64,000 nt of DNA. Origin: Rothia similimucilaginosa. GTDB lineage: Bacteria > Actinomycetota > Actinomycetes > Actinomycetales > Micrococcaceae. Under the pieces are notes generated by a model. That model was given only the letters and a program-made list of their open reading frames with translations, searched no databases and was not told the DNA's origin. Where the stretch lies: NCBI RefSeq assembly GCF_029850875.1, contig NZ_JAOVAM010000003.1, positions 164,916 to 228,915 of the forward strand, read 5' to 3'. Positions within the stretch are counted from its first letter, which is position 1. Each line of letters starts with the position of its first letter. Positions 33,704 through 42,287 of the stretch are shown in pieces. The position numbers and the translations under genes are program-made.

Positions 33704-34011
33704 GGGGGTTCCTCTCTCTACGGGTGGCGGGCTGGCCTATGGGTAATCAATCTGTGGTTGATGTGCACTGTGAAGTGCTGTCGGCCGCCGTGGGTATAGG
33801 CTTTATTGTATGCCCCTGCCCTGAACTTTCCCTATCTTCGGGCGGGTTTGCGGAGTGAATGCAGTGCACACCATAGCCGCTCTGCCGCCTGCTCTCAGCT
33901 GCGGGCCCGGTGCTGAAAGTAATTAGCCTCTCCCCCGCCTTTTTTGGTACTATTGCGGGGTATGCACTGTTCGCCGGTTGCTTTCGGGCAGTTGAGAACG
34001 GAAGCATATGC
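33704..34011. other. Intergenic region before tRNA-Thr
   Basis: 308 bp between the DsbA-like gene and tRNA-Thr. It should carry the promoter of both. I see no gene or strong repeat. Confidence 0.4.
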
Positions 34012-34086
34012 GCCTCTATAGCTCAGGGGTAGAGCATTTCCCTCGTAAAGAAAAGGTCGTGGGTTCAAATCCCACTGGAGGCTCCA
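34012..34086 (+). tRNA. tRNA-Thr (CGT)
   Basis: Cloverleaf: acceptor GCCTCTA/TGGAGGC, D-arm AGCTC-AGGGGTA-GAGC, anticodon loop CTCGTAA (anticodon CGT, reads ACG), T-arm GTGGG-TTCAAAT-CCCAC. CCA is encoded. The base of the anticodon stem has a C-A mismatch. Confidence 0.95.
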
Positions 34087-34191
34087 CATCCGCCGTAACG
34101 CATGCCGGTTTCCGGTATGTTGCGGCGGTTTTTAGCATCTGAGAGATGTTGTTTTCTCGAAGATGTCACCGTCGAACTTTAGGAGATTCTC

Positions 34192-34458
34192 ATGTCTTCT
34201 CGATCCACATCCACTAAGCGCCAGAGGGGCCGCCCGCAGGCAGGTCGCACCTCCGCTGGCTCTGCACGCCCAATGAGCCCGACTACACGTTTTACTCTGG
34301 TGTATGTGTTGGCGCTGGTCGTTTCTCTGGCAGTGTGGTTCTTCTACCGCTCCGTGTATGAGAATGACACCACGTTCATGGTACCGATTGTGATTTCTTT
34401 GGTGACTTCGTACGTGTGCGCTCATGCGCTGACGGGCGGCAAATCACCCCGCAACTAG
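34192..34458 (+). CDS. Small membrane protein (88 aa)
   Basis: Basic, Ser/Thr/Arg-rich N-terminus (1-32), then two hydrophobic helices (about 34-52 and 61-80) joined by RSVYENDTTF. AGGAG-like sequence precedes the ATG, and a good terminator follows. No family recognised. Orientation and spacing after tRNA-Thr suggest its own promoter or read-through. Confidence 0.72.
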   Translation: MSSRSTSTKRQRGRPQAGRTSAGSARPMSPTTRFTLVYVLALVVSLAVWFFYRSVYENDTTFMVPIVISLVTSYVCAHALTGGKSPRN

Positions 34459-34510
34459 GCTACTGACCGGCAGCCCGCCAGACTGTAGCCTCGTGAGGTT
34501 TTAGGCAGAC

Positions 34511-34560
34511 AAAAGCCGCGCTTCCGATTCCCCTTTCAGAGCTCGGATGCGCGGCTTTTT
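34511..34560 (+). terminator. Terminator after the 88-aa membrane protein
   Basis: Stem AAAGCCGCGC-tt-CCGA / TCGG-at-GCGCGGCTTT followed by TT-AT. It may also serve the convergent gene ending at 34585. Confidence 0.85.
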
Positions 34561-34584
34561 ATGCGTATACTTTACGCCAGCACC

Positions 34585-35460
34585 TTACTTGGAGGCACGC
34601 TGGAAGTCGCTGTCGGTCTTGCCCCACAGGCCGTACACCTTGGCGAGTTCCTTGACCTTCTTTGCACGCAGGTAACGCGGCAGGTAGGATCCATCGCGGG
34701 GGCCGTCGAGGGGCACGTCTAGCATCTGGTGTGCTTCTTCGATCTCGATCTCGCTGGGGGAGAACGCCGCGTTGATGGTCTCCGCCTGGCGGATATCCAA
34801 GGTGATCTTACCGGTCATGCCGTGGTCGTTCGCGTAGCCGCATGCCTTGGAGAGGTCGCCACCGTACGCGCCGAGGGTCGGGCCGTCAATGGGGCCGGGA
34901 AGACCACCCAGAGTGGAGGCAATCACCAGCTGCGAACGCACGTAGGCCAGTGCCATGGGGGTTGCGGAAGAACCGGTATCGCGGCGGTAGTCACCCGCAC
35001 CGAATGCGAGGCGGAAGGTACCGATAGCGCGGGCAATATCCACCGAATGGTGCACGCCGAGTGCGGACTCAATCAGCGCAATAATAGGGGTACCGGCGGG
35101 CAGTTCGGCAGCAGTGCGGTCGATGTCGGTGGCGTGCTCTGCGGTGGCGAGCATGACGCCTCGCAGACCTTTCACGTTCTTGAGAGCCTTGACGTCCTTC
35201 CACCAGTGTTCGGTGGTGATGGCGTTGATTCGCACCCATGCGACCACACCGGAGTTGAGCATACGAACGACCTGTTCTCGGGCTGCGTCCTTCTCTTCGG
35301 CGGGGCAACCGTCTTCCAGGTCGATAATGATGGAGTCAGCCTCGGATTTGAAGGCCTCTTCAAAAACTTCTTCGGTTGAGTTGGCGCGCACTAGGAGCCA
35401 GGAGCGTGAGAGGCTGGGGCGCAGCTGACGCGCACGCTCATTGCGATGGAATTCAAACAT
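34585..35460 (-). CDS. HpcH/HpaI aldolase / citrate lyase beta-like protein
   Basis: A predicted 291-residue CitE-like enzyme from ATG 35460 (MFEFHRNERA). It has SWLLVRANSTEEVFEEAF, the metal-binding loop IIDLEDGCPAEEKDAAR, VRINAITTEHWW, ALIESALGVHHSVDIA (catalytic Glu) and the FGAGDYRRDTG motif. These stand-alone CitE-like lyases act on acyl-CoA thioesters such as malyl- or citramalyl-CoA. No CitD/CitF partners are nearby, so it is not a fermentative citrate lyase subunit. Upstream extension to 35571 lacks family features. Confidence 0.82.
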   Translation of the reverse strand: MFEFHRNERARQLRPSLSRSWLLVRANSTEEVFEEAFKSEADSIIIDLEDGCPAEEKDAAREQVVRMLNSGVVAWVRINAITTEHWWKDVKALKNVKGLRGVMLATAEHATDIDRTAAELPAGTPIIALIESALGVHHSVDIARAIGTFRLAFGAGDYRRDTGSSATPMALAYVRSQLVIASTLGGLPGPIDGPTLGAYGGDLSKACGYANDHGMTGKITLDIRQAETINAAFSPSEIEIEEAHQMLDVPLDGPRDGSYLPRYLRAKKVKELAKVYGLWGKTDSDFQRASK

Positions 35461-35678
35461 GGTGTGTGACTTCTTCCGTGAATTGTATATACATTGGATT
35501 GTGCCGTAGAGGGACAGGAAAAAGTCTGCGGTTCTTCCGCGCGTACCATCGCATTGTGTCGCCACCTCCATTATGACGGAACCGCATAAGAAGTGTCCTA
35601 CACCTCTTCTTTAAGCCTATCGTCTGCTGAGGTGCACATCAAACTAACTCACCTGTTGATCGCAATTTAGGCCCTGTG

Positions 35679-36218
35679 TTATGCCTCAACCAGTTGGGTG
35701 CGGCCGACGGGGATTCCGTCATCAAAGGTCAGCTCGCCAGCAGCTTCCTTCTGGGCACGCTGAATCAGGCGTTCCGCATCCTCAATGTGCTGGATGACGG
35801 TTTCTACGCGGCGGTGCACGCTCACCTGGCGGTCGCATGCACTCGCACAATTGCCGAAGCAGCGTGCCATGGCGAGCGCTTCGGCGCAGAGGGCCACGGC
35901 ATTACCAGCTTTGGATAGGGCGCGATTTAGGTCGGAGTAGGTGCCGAATGGGGAGGCGGGAATATCGCCGTCGCTGGGGGCGAGGCGGTGCGCTTCCATA
36001 ACGACGGCACGCACGCGCGGGATGAGGTCGGCGAGAGCGTTTGCGTCCGGCACAATGAGTTCAATCATGGAGGTGGACGAATCGGTTGCCGCTAGGCGTT
36101 CGAGGACCTGGTGGAAGCGGTCAATGCCGCGAATGAACCGGTCGTGGGATCGGCGCCAGATGCCTTTGCCGAGTTCGGCGTCGTCGCGGCGCGATTGCAG
36201 GTAGCTTTTAAGTCCCAT
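35679..36218 (-). CDS. Conserved actinobacterial hypothetical protein
   Basis: A 179-residue soluble, mostly helical protein (MGLKSYLQSRRDDAELGKGI onward) with two close cysteines in ARCFGNCASACDRQ (three Cys in nine residues). There is no signal or membrane segment. I do not recognise a family. AGGAGG lies just before the ATG. A DtxR-like iron box about 95 bp upstream (36312) hints at iron control. Confidence 0.65.
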   Translation of the reverse strand: MGLKSYLQSRRDDAELGKGIWRRSHDRFIRGIDRFHQVLERLAATDSSTSMIELIVPDANALADLIPRVRAVVMEAHRLAPSDGDIPASPFGTYSDLNRALSKAGNAVALCAEALAMARCFGNCASACDRQVSVHRRVETVIQHIEDAERLIQRAQKEAAGELTFDDGIPVGRTQLVEA

Positions 36219-36311
36219 ATGTCCTCCTCTGCGTGGTGTGTGTGCCGTGTTTGTTGGTCAGTGGAGGCTGCTAACGATGGGCCCTGCAGCGATCCGCAAA
36301 CCTCCTTATAC

Positions 36312-36330
36312 TTAGGTTACCCTAAATCTC
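36312..36330 (-). promoter_or_regulatory. DtxR/IdeR-like iron box
   Basis: TTAGGTTACCCTAAATCTC matches the first 15 positions of the known actinobacterial box (TTAGGTTAGCCTAACCTAA) at all but two sites and is itself a TTAGG-CCTAA dyad. The right half is poor. It lies upstream of the hypothetical gene at 36218 and near a TATAAG hexamer on that strand. Confidence 0.45.
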
Positions 36331-36402
36331 TTTTAGTGACGAGCTGTCAGCAGTCAGCTGATTATTTCGAACCCAGATTTTCATCTCTCCCCTCACGCGA
36401 CA

Positions 36403-36440
36403 CTCCCCGCGGCACCGACCTGAAACGGCACCGGGGGGAG
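36403..36440 (-). terminator. GC-rich hairpin after the quinone oxidoreductase gene
   Basis: Arms CTCCCC-g-CGG-ca-CCG and CGG-ca-CCG-g-GGGGAG pair symmetrically with two internal mismatches and an 8-nt loop, 12 bp after the stop. It lacks a U-tract, so termination is not certain. Confidence 0.45.
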
Positions 36441-36451
36441 CACAGCGGCTT

Positions 36452-37462
36452 CTAGACCATGCGCAGTACAATCTTGCCGCAATGCTGACCCGAGTCGAAG
36501 TATTCGTGGGCGGCAGCCGCCTCCTCCACATCGAAAATACGATCCAGGCCCACGCCAACCCTGCCGGATTCAATCAACGGCAGCACGTGTTCGCGTACAC
36601 CGCGCAGAATCTCAGCCTTCTGCTGATCCGAACGAGTGCGCAGGCTCGTGGCGTGCACCGACAGGCGGCGGGTGAGCATGTAACCCAGATTAACTTCTGC
36701 TTTAGCGCCACCCATGAGACCGATAATGCACAGGTACCCACCGTCGGCTAGGGTGTGCAGGTTATCATCCAGGTACTTCCCACCCACCACATCGAGGATA
36801 TAATCGGCGCCGCGTCCGCCGGTTTCAGCCAACAGAACTTCACAGAACGAATATTCGGTATAAATGATCGGTTCAGCACCTAGTGAGCGCACATATTCTG
36901 CTTTTTCCTCGGTACTTACGGTCGCAAACACACGGGTACCCGCGGCGAGCGCCAGCTGAATAGCGTGCACACCGATACCGCCGGTGCCGCCGTGAATGAG
37001 CACCACCGCGGGTTCGCCGTCTTCCTTAAGGTTTTCGGCGGGGTTCATGCTCATACCGCAGGTGAGCACCAGGTTCGAGTAGACAGTTGCCGCGACTTCG
37101 GGAATACCGGCGGCTTCGGCGAAGCTCAGCTGTTCGGGTACGGGCAACACGTGGTCGATTGGTACGGTCACGTAGTCGGCGTAGCCGCCTCCAGTGAGTA
37201 GCGCCATGACTGACGTTCCGCGATTCTCAACTGAGACGCCATCACCAACAGCTTCAATCACACCTGCCACTTCGAGGCCGTAGATCGCACTCGCACCGGC
37301 GGGCGGCGGGTAGAATCCACGGCGTTGCAGGGCGTCGGCGCGGTTGATTCCAGCAGCGTGAATGCGGATGAGAACTTCGTGGGATTGGGGTACGGGGGTG
37401 GGGACTTCGCTGATTGCCAGAACCTCAGGTCCACCGTGACTGTTCTCAATAATTGCTCTCAT
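36452..37462 (-). CDS. NAD(P)H:quinone oxidoreductase (medium-chain, QOR family)
   Basis: A 336-residue zinc-independent MDR enzyme. It has AGINRADALQRRGFYPPPAG, YGLEVAGVIEAVGDGV, the nucleotide-binding GGTGGIGVHAIQLA and DYILDVVGGKYLD. This is the PIG3/QOR type, which reduces quinones with NADPH. The zinc-binding cysteines of alcohol dehydrogenases are absent. Confidence 0.88.
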   Translation of the reverse strand: MRAIIENSHGGPEVLAISEVPTPVPQSHEVLIRIHAAGINRADALQRRGFYPPPAGASAIYGLEVAGVIEAVGDGVSVENRGTSVMALLTGGGYADYVTVPIDHVLPVPEQLSFAEAAGIPEVAATVYSNLVLTCGMSMNPAENLKEDGEPAVVLIHGGTGGIGVHAIQLALAAGTRVFATVSTEEKAEYVRSLGAEPIIYTEYSFCEVLLAETGGRGADYILDVVGGKYLDDNLHTLADGGYLCIIGLMGGAKAEVNLGYMLTRRLSVHATSLRTRSDQQKAEILRGVREHVLPLIESGRVGVGLDRIFDVEEAAAAHEYFDSGQHCGKIVLRMV

Positions 37463-37587
37463 GGGTCCTCCTCATTGCCGGAAGCACCATCATTGGTGCG
37501 CGATTTACAGAAAGCTTATCTCATGAGATAATCTCGTAGTGCCCTGCGGCACGGTATTGCCATAAGATGCCGGTCTCTGGCGCATAT

Positions 37588-37675
37588 GGATGGTTGTCCG
37601 AGCGGCCGAAGGAGCTGGTCTTGAAAACCAGTAGGCGGTAACCCCGTCTCAAGGGTTCAAATCCCTTACCATCCG
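37588..37675 (+). tRNA. tRNA-Ser (TGA)
   Basis: Acceptor GGATGGT/ACCATCC with discriminator G, anticodon stem CTGGT/ACCAG, loop CTTGAAA (anticodon TGA), a long serine-type variable arm and T-arm AAGGG-TTCAAAT-CCCTT. CCA is not encoded. Confidence 0.96.
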
Positions 37676-37705
37676 CGTTTTAGCTTCTGCTCCAGTGTGG
37701 ACATC

Positions 37706-37743
37706 AAGAGCCCCGCTCCTCACATTGAGGAACGGGGCTCTTT
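37706..37743. terminator. Terminator after tRNA-Ser (TGA)
   Basis: Stem AAGAGCCCCG-c-TCCTCA / TGAGGA-a-CGGGGCTCTT, then TA. It could also serve the convergent DUF4190 gene. Confidence 0.85.
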
Positions 37744-37771
37744 ACATACCTTCCAGTGAGGGCGGAAGTTT

Positions 37772-38269
37772 TTAGAAGAATGCCAGGGTGCTAGCCAGCT
37801 CAACAAAGTGGCTGGACGAGGAAGAAGCAGCACCTGCAATACCGATAAGCCCCAGCAGTACAAAACCTCCAAGGAAAAGCAAGTACAGACCACCAATAAC
37901 TGCGTTAATCCAGCTCATGATGCGACCAGCCGAAGCAGCCGCGCCGTAGCGCTCTGCCTCGTTCGCCTTGAAGATACCAATAACACCCAGGATCAAGGAG
38001 GGCAGACCGAACGACCACCAGCTGACGATGAAGTTGCAAACCAGGCCGATAATGCCCAGCACCATGGAGGTCTGAGCAGCCTTCTCACCCGCGAGCTGTT
38101 CAGGGGTCTTCTGAACAATGCCGACGGGGACCATCAGGGGCTGGCCGTACTGGCCAGGCTGCTGGTACTGCTGCTGGCCATACTGGCCGTTCTGAGCGTT
38201 CTGCTGGTTCAGGTTGCCGTATTCCGGGTTGTAGTCGTAGAAGTTAGAGTCCTGCGGATTCTGGGACAT
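37772..38269 (-). CDS. DUF4190-type small membrane protein with Gln/Asn-rich N-terminus
   Basis: A 165-residue protein. Residues 1-50 are Gln/Asn/Tyr-rich (NQQNAQNGQYGQQQYQQPGQ). Two hydrophobic hairpins follow (about 66-100 and 115-145), with GIIGLVCNFIVSWWSFGLPS, GVIGIFKANEAERYG and IMSWINAVIGGLYLLFLGGF, the DUF4190 layout. Probably membrane-embedded with the low-complexity tail in the cytosol. The neighbour at 38478 is a shorter protein of the same design. Confidence 0.78.
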   Translation of the reverse strand: MSQNPQDSNFYDYNPEYGNLNQQNAQNGQYGQQQYQQPGQYGQPLMVPVGIVQKTPEQLAGEKAAQTSMVLGIIGLVCNFIVSWWSFGLPSLILGVIGIFKANEAERYGAAASAGRIMSWINAVIGGLYLLFLGGFVLLGLIGIAGAASSSSSHFVELASTLAFF

Positions 38270-38409
38270 ATGGTCCTTCTTTCGCGTGAATGGTATGCAT
38301 TAAACCTAATTCACCCTAACCTATCGATGAGGTAGGTACAAACAAATTCGTCATTCTAGAGATATATGTACCATAATGCACAAACTAGAAAACTGACGAG
38401 GCACACAAA

Positions 38410-38440
38410 AGCCCACGTACACATGGAGTACACGCAGGCT
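38410..38440 (-). terminator. Terminator after the 115-aa membrane protein
   Basis: Minus-strand stem AGCC-tg-CGTGTAC / GTGTACG-tg-GGCT followed by TTTTGTG. Confidence 0.65.
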
Positions 38441-38477
38441 CCCTCAAATCATAAGGTTACAGTGGGTAGCTTCAACC

Positions 38478-38825
38478 CTAGGACTTTACAAGAATCCTCA
38501 GAGCAATCAGCAACACAATGCCGACGGCACCCAGAATAGTACCGGCAATAGCCATACCGCGATTCTTCAACTCAGGGTTGTTCATAGCCAGGCGGCCGGT
38601 CACAATAGCCACAGCACCAAGGATGTAACCAAAGAGGAACAAGCTCACAATACCGCTCACCAAAGAAACAATCGACAGAGTCTTTGCCTTCTTCGCCTGA
38701 GCCTGCTGCTCAGGGCTCTGAACGGGCACACCGTAAGGTGCCTGCTGATTGAACTGGGGTGCCTGCTGGCTAAACTGGGGGTTCTGGTTGAACTGGGGCT
38801 GGGGGTTGTTGGGGTTTTCAGACAT
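38478..38825 (-). CDS. DUF4190-type small membrane protein, paralogue
   Basis: 115 residues. N-terminus Asn/Gln/Pro-rich (NNPQPQFNQNPQFSQQAPQF), then KKAKTLSIVSLVSGIVSLFL and GMAIAGTILGAVGIVLLIAL, giving two or three membrane segments. Its design parallels the gene at 37772, but it is shorter and has diverged, so an old tandem duplication is likely. Confidence 0.74.
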   Translation of the reverse strand: MSENPNNPQPQFNQNPQFSQQAPQFNQQAPYGVPVQSPEQQAQAKKAKTLSIVSLVSGIVSLFLFGYILGAVAIVTGRLAMNNPELKNRGMAIAGTILGAVGIVLLIALRILVKS

Positions 38826-39079
38826 GATTTCTCATTTCGTTGAGTACATAAGACAACTCTGGCAACGCTGTATGGAAAAATCACACGCCAGAGACGTCCT
38901 CCATTTATCGGTCGGACAGCAGCAGTCTATCGAAGATGCATATAAGCCTCAAAGCCTACAATCCATAGTCCGCCCTATAGAGCAACACACACTCAGAAAT
39001 ATCCCCCAAAGCATGGGTCAAATTGACCAAGCGCAAAACAGCCTATATTCTTATAGGGATGCGCTCACGAGCGCACCGT

Positions 39080-39168
39080 GGAGACGTGCCAGAGCGGCCG
39101 AATGGACTTCACTGCTAATGAAGGGTCGGGGTTAAACTCGACCGGGGGTTCAAATCCCCCCGTCTCCG
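39080..39168 (+). tRNA. tRNA-Ser (GCT)
   Basis: Acceptor GGAGACG/CGTCTCC with discriminator G, anticodon stem CTTCA/TGAAG, loop CTGCTAA (anticodon GCT), long variable arm and T-arm GGGGG-TTCAAAT-CCCCC. Confidence 0.96.
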
Positions 39169-39172
39169 CCGC

Positions 39173-39204
39173 AAAAGCCCCGTACCAACCGGTACGGGGC
39201 TTTT
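39173..39204 (+). terminator. Terminator after tRNA-Ser (GCT)
   Basis: Perfect 14-bp stem AAAAGCCCCGTACC and complement around AACC, ending in TTTT. Confidence 0.9.
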
Positions 39205-39228
39205 ACTTTACCCTTTCAGGCACGAAAC

Positions 39229-39774
39229 CTAGAAGCTCTTGAAGTCCACGAGGCGCGCATCCGCGCCATCAAGTAGAGCCCACTCCCCCAGCACCTCAAA
39301 CACCGCGATGGAAGAGGGCGGGAAACCGTAGTACACATCCATGGACGCATTCAGGTCAGAATCCGGGCTCATCAAACGCTGCGCTGCATCCTGCACACCG
39401 GGCAGATGCGACACCATCATCAGAGAATGAACATTCTCCGAAACGCTGTTAATGCGCGCAATAATACGGGACGCAGACACCTCATACAGCCCCTCATCCA
39501 AATGAGCGGTAGGCGCCTTCGCCCCCAAACCATCCGAAACCCAAGTCGTCGTCTGTCGAGTACGCAATGCCGATGACGACACAATCTGCTCCGGAATATA
39601 ACCGCGAGAAGCCAACCAAGCACCAGCGGCGGCAGCCTGCTCATGACCGCGCTTCGTCAGCGGACGATCAAAATCATTCAGACCCCAATCAGCCTCCGCA
39701 TGGCGCATAATAATCAGACGCTTAACCTCGCGGCGGTGCGAGCCAGATGCAGTGTTGGAAGAATTTTCAGCCAT
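39229..39774 (-). CDS. SixA-like histidine phosphatase
   Basis: A 181-residue single-domain histidine phosphatase. The catalytic motif is IMRHAEADW, followed by FDRPLTKRGHEQA and the second His in MMVSHLPGVQDAAQRL. RHAEA plus a short length indicates the SixA branch, which removes phosphate from phosphohistidine or small phosphoesters. No phosphorelay gene is adjacent. Confidence 0.88.
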   Translation of the reverse strand: MAENSSNTASGSHRREVKRLIIMRHAEADWGLNDFDRPLTKRGHEQAAAAGAWLASRGYIPEQIVSSSALRTRQTTTWVSDGLGAKAPTAHLDEGLYEVSASRIIARINSVSENVHSLMMVSHLPGVQDAAQRLMSPDSDLNASMDVYYGFPPSSIAVFEVLGEWALLDGADARLVDFKSF

Positions 39775-39858
39775 ACACCCATTCTAGCTAGAGGGCACCG
39801 GAACGTCCCGTACGCCGCTACAGCACGCGCACTAACACCCACAAGGTGGGCACAAGTA

Positions 39859-39896
39859 AACCCCGGCGCGCCGGCATCACGCCAGCACACCGGGGT
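39859..39896 (-). terminator. Terminator of the winged-helix regulator gene
   Basis: Minus-strand stem ACCCCGG ... CCGGGGT with an inner GC-rich hairpin, followed by TTACTTG. It lies 12 bp after the stop. Confidence 0.7.
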
Positions 39897-39908
39897 GCAC
39901 GCTAAAAA

Positions 39909-40661
39909 CTAAATCGAGTATTCCGGAGCAGCCCAGACGACAACCTCGGGGTGCTCAAAGAAACGGTAACCCTGGCCGCGCACCGTACGCACGGTACCCG
40001 ACAGGCGACCCAGCTTCGAACGCAGACGACGGATATGCACGTCAATCGTACGCTCATGCGGATGCTCATCGCCCGAACTCCATAGGGCCTTCAGCAGCTC
40101 CTCACGACCCACGGTGCGGGATGAGTTCTCCACCAGGTGTGCCAGCAACTCGAATTCCTTGAAGGTCAGCATGAGCGGCTCACCGTCCAGGAACACCTCG
40201 CGGCGCGCCAAATCAATCAATACACCCGAGGAGTGGCTATTCGTAGCCTCTGCCTCGCGGGCGGCATTTGCCTCCGGATGCATATACATTGCGGTCGGAT
40301 CGCCCAACGCGTTACGCACCACCTCAAGGTCGCTACCCTCAGCGTTCACCGGAGCCAACGCCACGGCGGCATACGACTCCGACTCGGGAGCCAGATGGTG
40401 TGCATAAGTACGCAAATCCTGAACGATACGCACCAGGGAGGTGCCGTTCGCGGCAGCAAGTTCTTCGTTCAAACCCACGTAGAGCACGAAGCCGCGTGCC
40501 TCATTTTCCTGAGCCTGCCTATGGGCAGAATCACTGGCTGAAAAGGTCATCGGACGCAACGTTGCGGCCTGCACAGCGGGGCGCTGGGGCTGCACGACCT
40601 GACGCTTAGCGGCACGACCGCGCTGGGAGATGTGGACATATCCAGGTACAGCACCTGACAT
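39909..40661 (-). CDS. Orphan OmpR-type winged-helix regulator without a receiver domain
   Basis: A 250-residue protein. The C-terminal 95 residues are a complete OmpR/PhoB DNA-binding domain (FKEFELLAHLVENSSRTVGR, then ERTIDVHIRRLRSKLG and VRTVRGQGYRF). The N-terminal 140 residues are not a response-regulator receiver: no DD...D...K pattern is seen. They contain FVLYVGLNEELAAANGTSLV and a possible sensing fold. No histidine kinase is adjacent. Control by something other than phosphorylation is likely. Similar stand-alone regulators occur across Micrococcales. Confidence 0.82.
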   Translation of the reverse strand: MSGAVPGYVHISQRGRAAKRQVVQPQRPAVQAATLRPMTFSASDSAHRQAQENEARGFVLYVGLNEELAAANGTSLVRIVQDLRTYAHHLAPESESYAAVALAPVNAEGSDLEVVRNALGDPTAMYMHPEANAAREAEATNSHSSGVLIDLARREVFLDGEPLMLTFKEFELLAHLVENSSRTVGREELLKALWSSGDEHPHERTIDVHIRRLRSKLGRLSGTVRTVRGQGYRFFEHPEVVVWAAPEYSI

Positions 40662-41232
40662 GGTTCAACCTTCTCTCAAAGTCTGTGTACGGGATCCCAG
40701 TCGTACGTGGTGTGGGGTGCGCCGGAAGCGACGCAGAGTCAAACAGTCCCCAATACCTGTTCGAGTCTCAATCCTCTTACTTAATATTTCTCCTATTTGA
40801 CGGATAAATCAAGCGGATTCAACATAGTGGATTCATCTTTATGGGTGAGAAGAGTACAATATCTTTCCCCCATTTTGGGAGGTTTCAGGAACCGCCTGAA
40901 GCTTTCAGTATTTTTCCCTTATAAATATTCACAGCTTCTTTTATCTACTGGTATCACTCTGTATTTTCATGTGAGGCTGTGAATATACTTGAAGTTTTAA
41001 TACACCCCTCTAGTGCTCCATTGTGTTCCTCGTCATATAATAGCAGGGGTGTCTCAAAACCCCACGCCGACCCCCTAGCAGTGCCATCGCCGCCCAAGCC
41101 CCGGACGCATTAGACACGCACCGCCACCCTGCGGCACTCAACCACCCAAACACCCATAAGACATAGCGAAGCGCCTCCACACATACATATGCAGAGGCGC
41201 CCTATTCACATCACGTGAATTATACTGAAAGA
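40662..41232. other. 571-bp non-coding region with possible promoter
   Basis: The left half (40740-41040) is AT-rich. A consensus TATAAT lies at 41036-41041, but no good -35 is correctly spaced. To its right lies a C-rich stretch, then an inverted repeat GCGCCTC ... GAGGCGC (about 41172-41199) without a U-tract. No gene is visible in any frame. A small RNA reading rightward from about 41048 is possible but unproven. Confidence 0.4.
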
Positions 41233-41871
41233 CTACTCAGCCAGACCGTACAGGCGATCACCAGCATCGCCCAGACCCGGAATAATGTACGCTTTCTCGT
41301 TCAGACGCTCATCACGAGCAGCCAAGAACAGATCAACATTCTCCATACCAGCAACGCCCTTCTCCAGAGCAGCAATGCCCTCAGGAGCGGCAATCAAGCA
41401 TACACAGGTCACAGACTCAGCACCACGCTTGCGCAGGAACTTAATAGCCTCAATCAAAGTGCCACCGGTAGCCAACATCGGATCCAACAGGTACACCTGA
41501 CGGCCAGTCAAATCCTCAGGCAGACGCTCCGCATACGTCACAATGTCTAGGGTCTCCTCATTACGAGCCATACCCAGGAAACCCACCTCAGCGGTCGGAA
41601 CCATGCGAGTCATACCCTCCAGCATACCCAAACCAGCACGCAGAATCGGAACAACCAGCGGCCTAGGATCAGCAATACGAACACCGGTAGTGGTCGCCAC
41701 CGGAGTCACAACCTCAATCTCTTCCACGCGGATCTCGCGAGTCGCCTCATAGGCGAGAAGGGTCACCAGCTCATCAACCAGCTGACGGAAAATCGGGGAC
41801 GGAGTGTTCTTATCACGCAGAACACTAATCTTGTGAGAGACCAGCGGGTGGTCAAGAATCTTAATACGCAT
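41233..41871 (-). CDS. upp: Uracil phosphoribosyltransferase
   Basis: A 212-residue pyrimidine salvage enzyme making UMP from uracil and PRPP. It has [15 protein letters not shown], the PRPP-binding [16 protein letters not shown] and the C-terminal uracil-binding [12 protein letters not shown]. Standard length (about 208-212). Confidence 0.96.
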   Translation of the reverse strand: MRIKILDHPLVSHKISVLRDKNTPSPIFRQLVDELVTLLAYEATREIRVEEIEVVTPVATTTGVRIADPRPLVVPILRAGLGMLEGMTRMVPTAEVGFLGMARNEETLDIVTYAERLPEDLTGRQVYLLDPMLATGGTLIEAIKFLRKRGAESVTCVCLIAAPEGIAALEKGVAGMENVDLFLAARDERLNEKAYIIPGLGDAGDRLYGLAE

Positions 41872-42003
41872 AATACGATTCTACCCACCCCCAAATCAGC
41901 AATCATCGGTAAAGCCCCCGAAGTGGCACACACCCCATAAACCAGAGCAAAATACCGCCATATAGACACTCACCAACGCCACCCCAGAACAAGCCAGACA
42001 TGC

Positions 42004-42038
42004 AAAAAAACCCGCCGAGACAAATCTCGACGGGTTTT
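42004..42038 (-). terminator. Terminator after tRNA-Ser (CGA)
   Basis: Minus-strand stem AAAACCCG-t-CGAGA / TCTCG-g-CGGGTTTT followed by further T. It lies 8 bp past the tRNA. Confidence 0.88.
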
Positions 42039-42046
42039 CGTTGGTG

Positions 42047-42133
42047 CGGTGGTGGAGGGATTTGAACCCCCGTTGGCTTTTACACCAAACATCATTTCGA
42101 GTGATGCACCTTCGGCCGCTCGGACACACCACC
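42047..42133 (-). tRNA. tRNA-Ser (CGA)
   Basis: Acceptor GGTGGTG/CACCACC with discriminator G, anticodon stem CATCA/TGATG, loop CTCGAAA (anticodon CGA), long variable arm and T-arm GGGGG-TTCAAAT-CCCTC. CCA is not encoded. Confidence 0.95.
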
Positions 42134-42194
42134 AACAGTGGAAAACTATAGCACACCCCCCAACAGGAGGGCAAGAAAAACCGCGTACGGCAGC

Positions 42195-42287
42195 CGGGTG
42201 TCGCCCTCTTCACGGTCCCTTTCACCGTGCCCTTTTCGACACCCGACACCGAAGTCCCGGCTACATCTGCAGACCCAACAGGTCTGC
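42195..42287 (-). other. Structured region downstream of tetR
   Basis: Two hairpin systems follow the tetR stop on the minus strand. The first, at 42269-42287, is GCAGACC/GGTCTGC around a 5-nt loop. The second, at 42195-42245, has outer stem CGGGTGTCG/CGACACCCG enclosing CACGG/CCGTG. A T5 run comes about 18 nt later. The set may be a composite terminator or processing element. Confidence 0.5.

Noticed and set aside
34012..42133. Prophage or integrated element at the tRNA genes
   Set aside because: No integrase, no phage genes and no clear attachment repeats near any of the tRNA genes.
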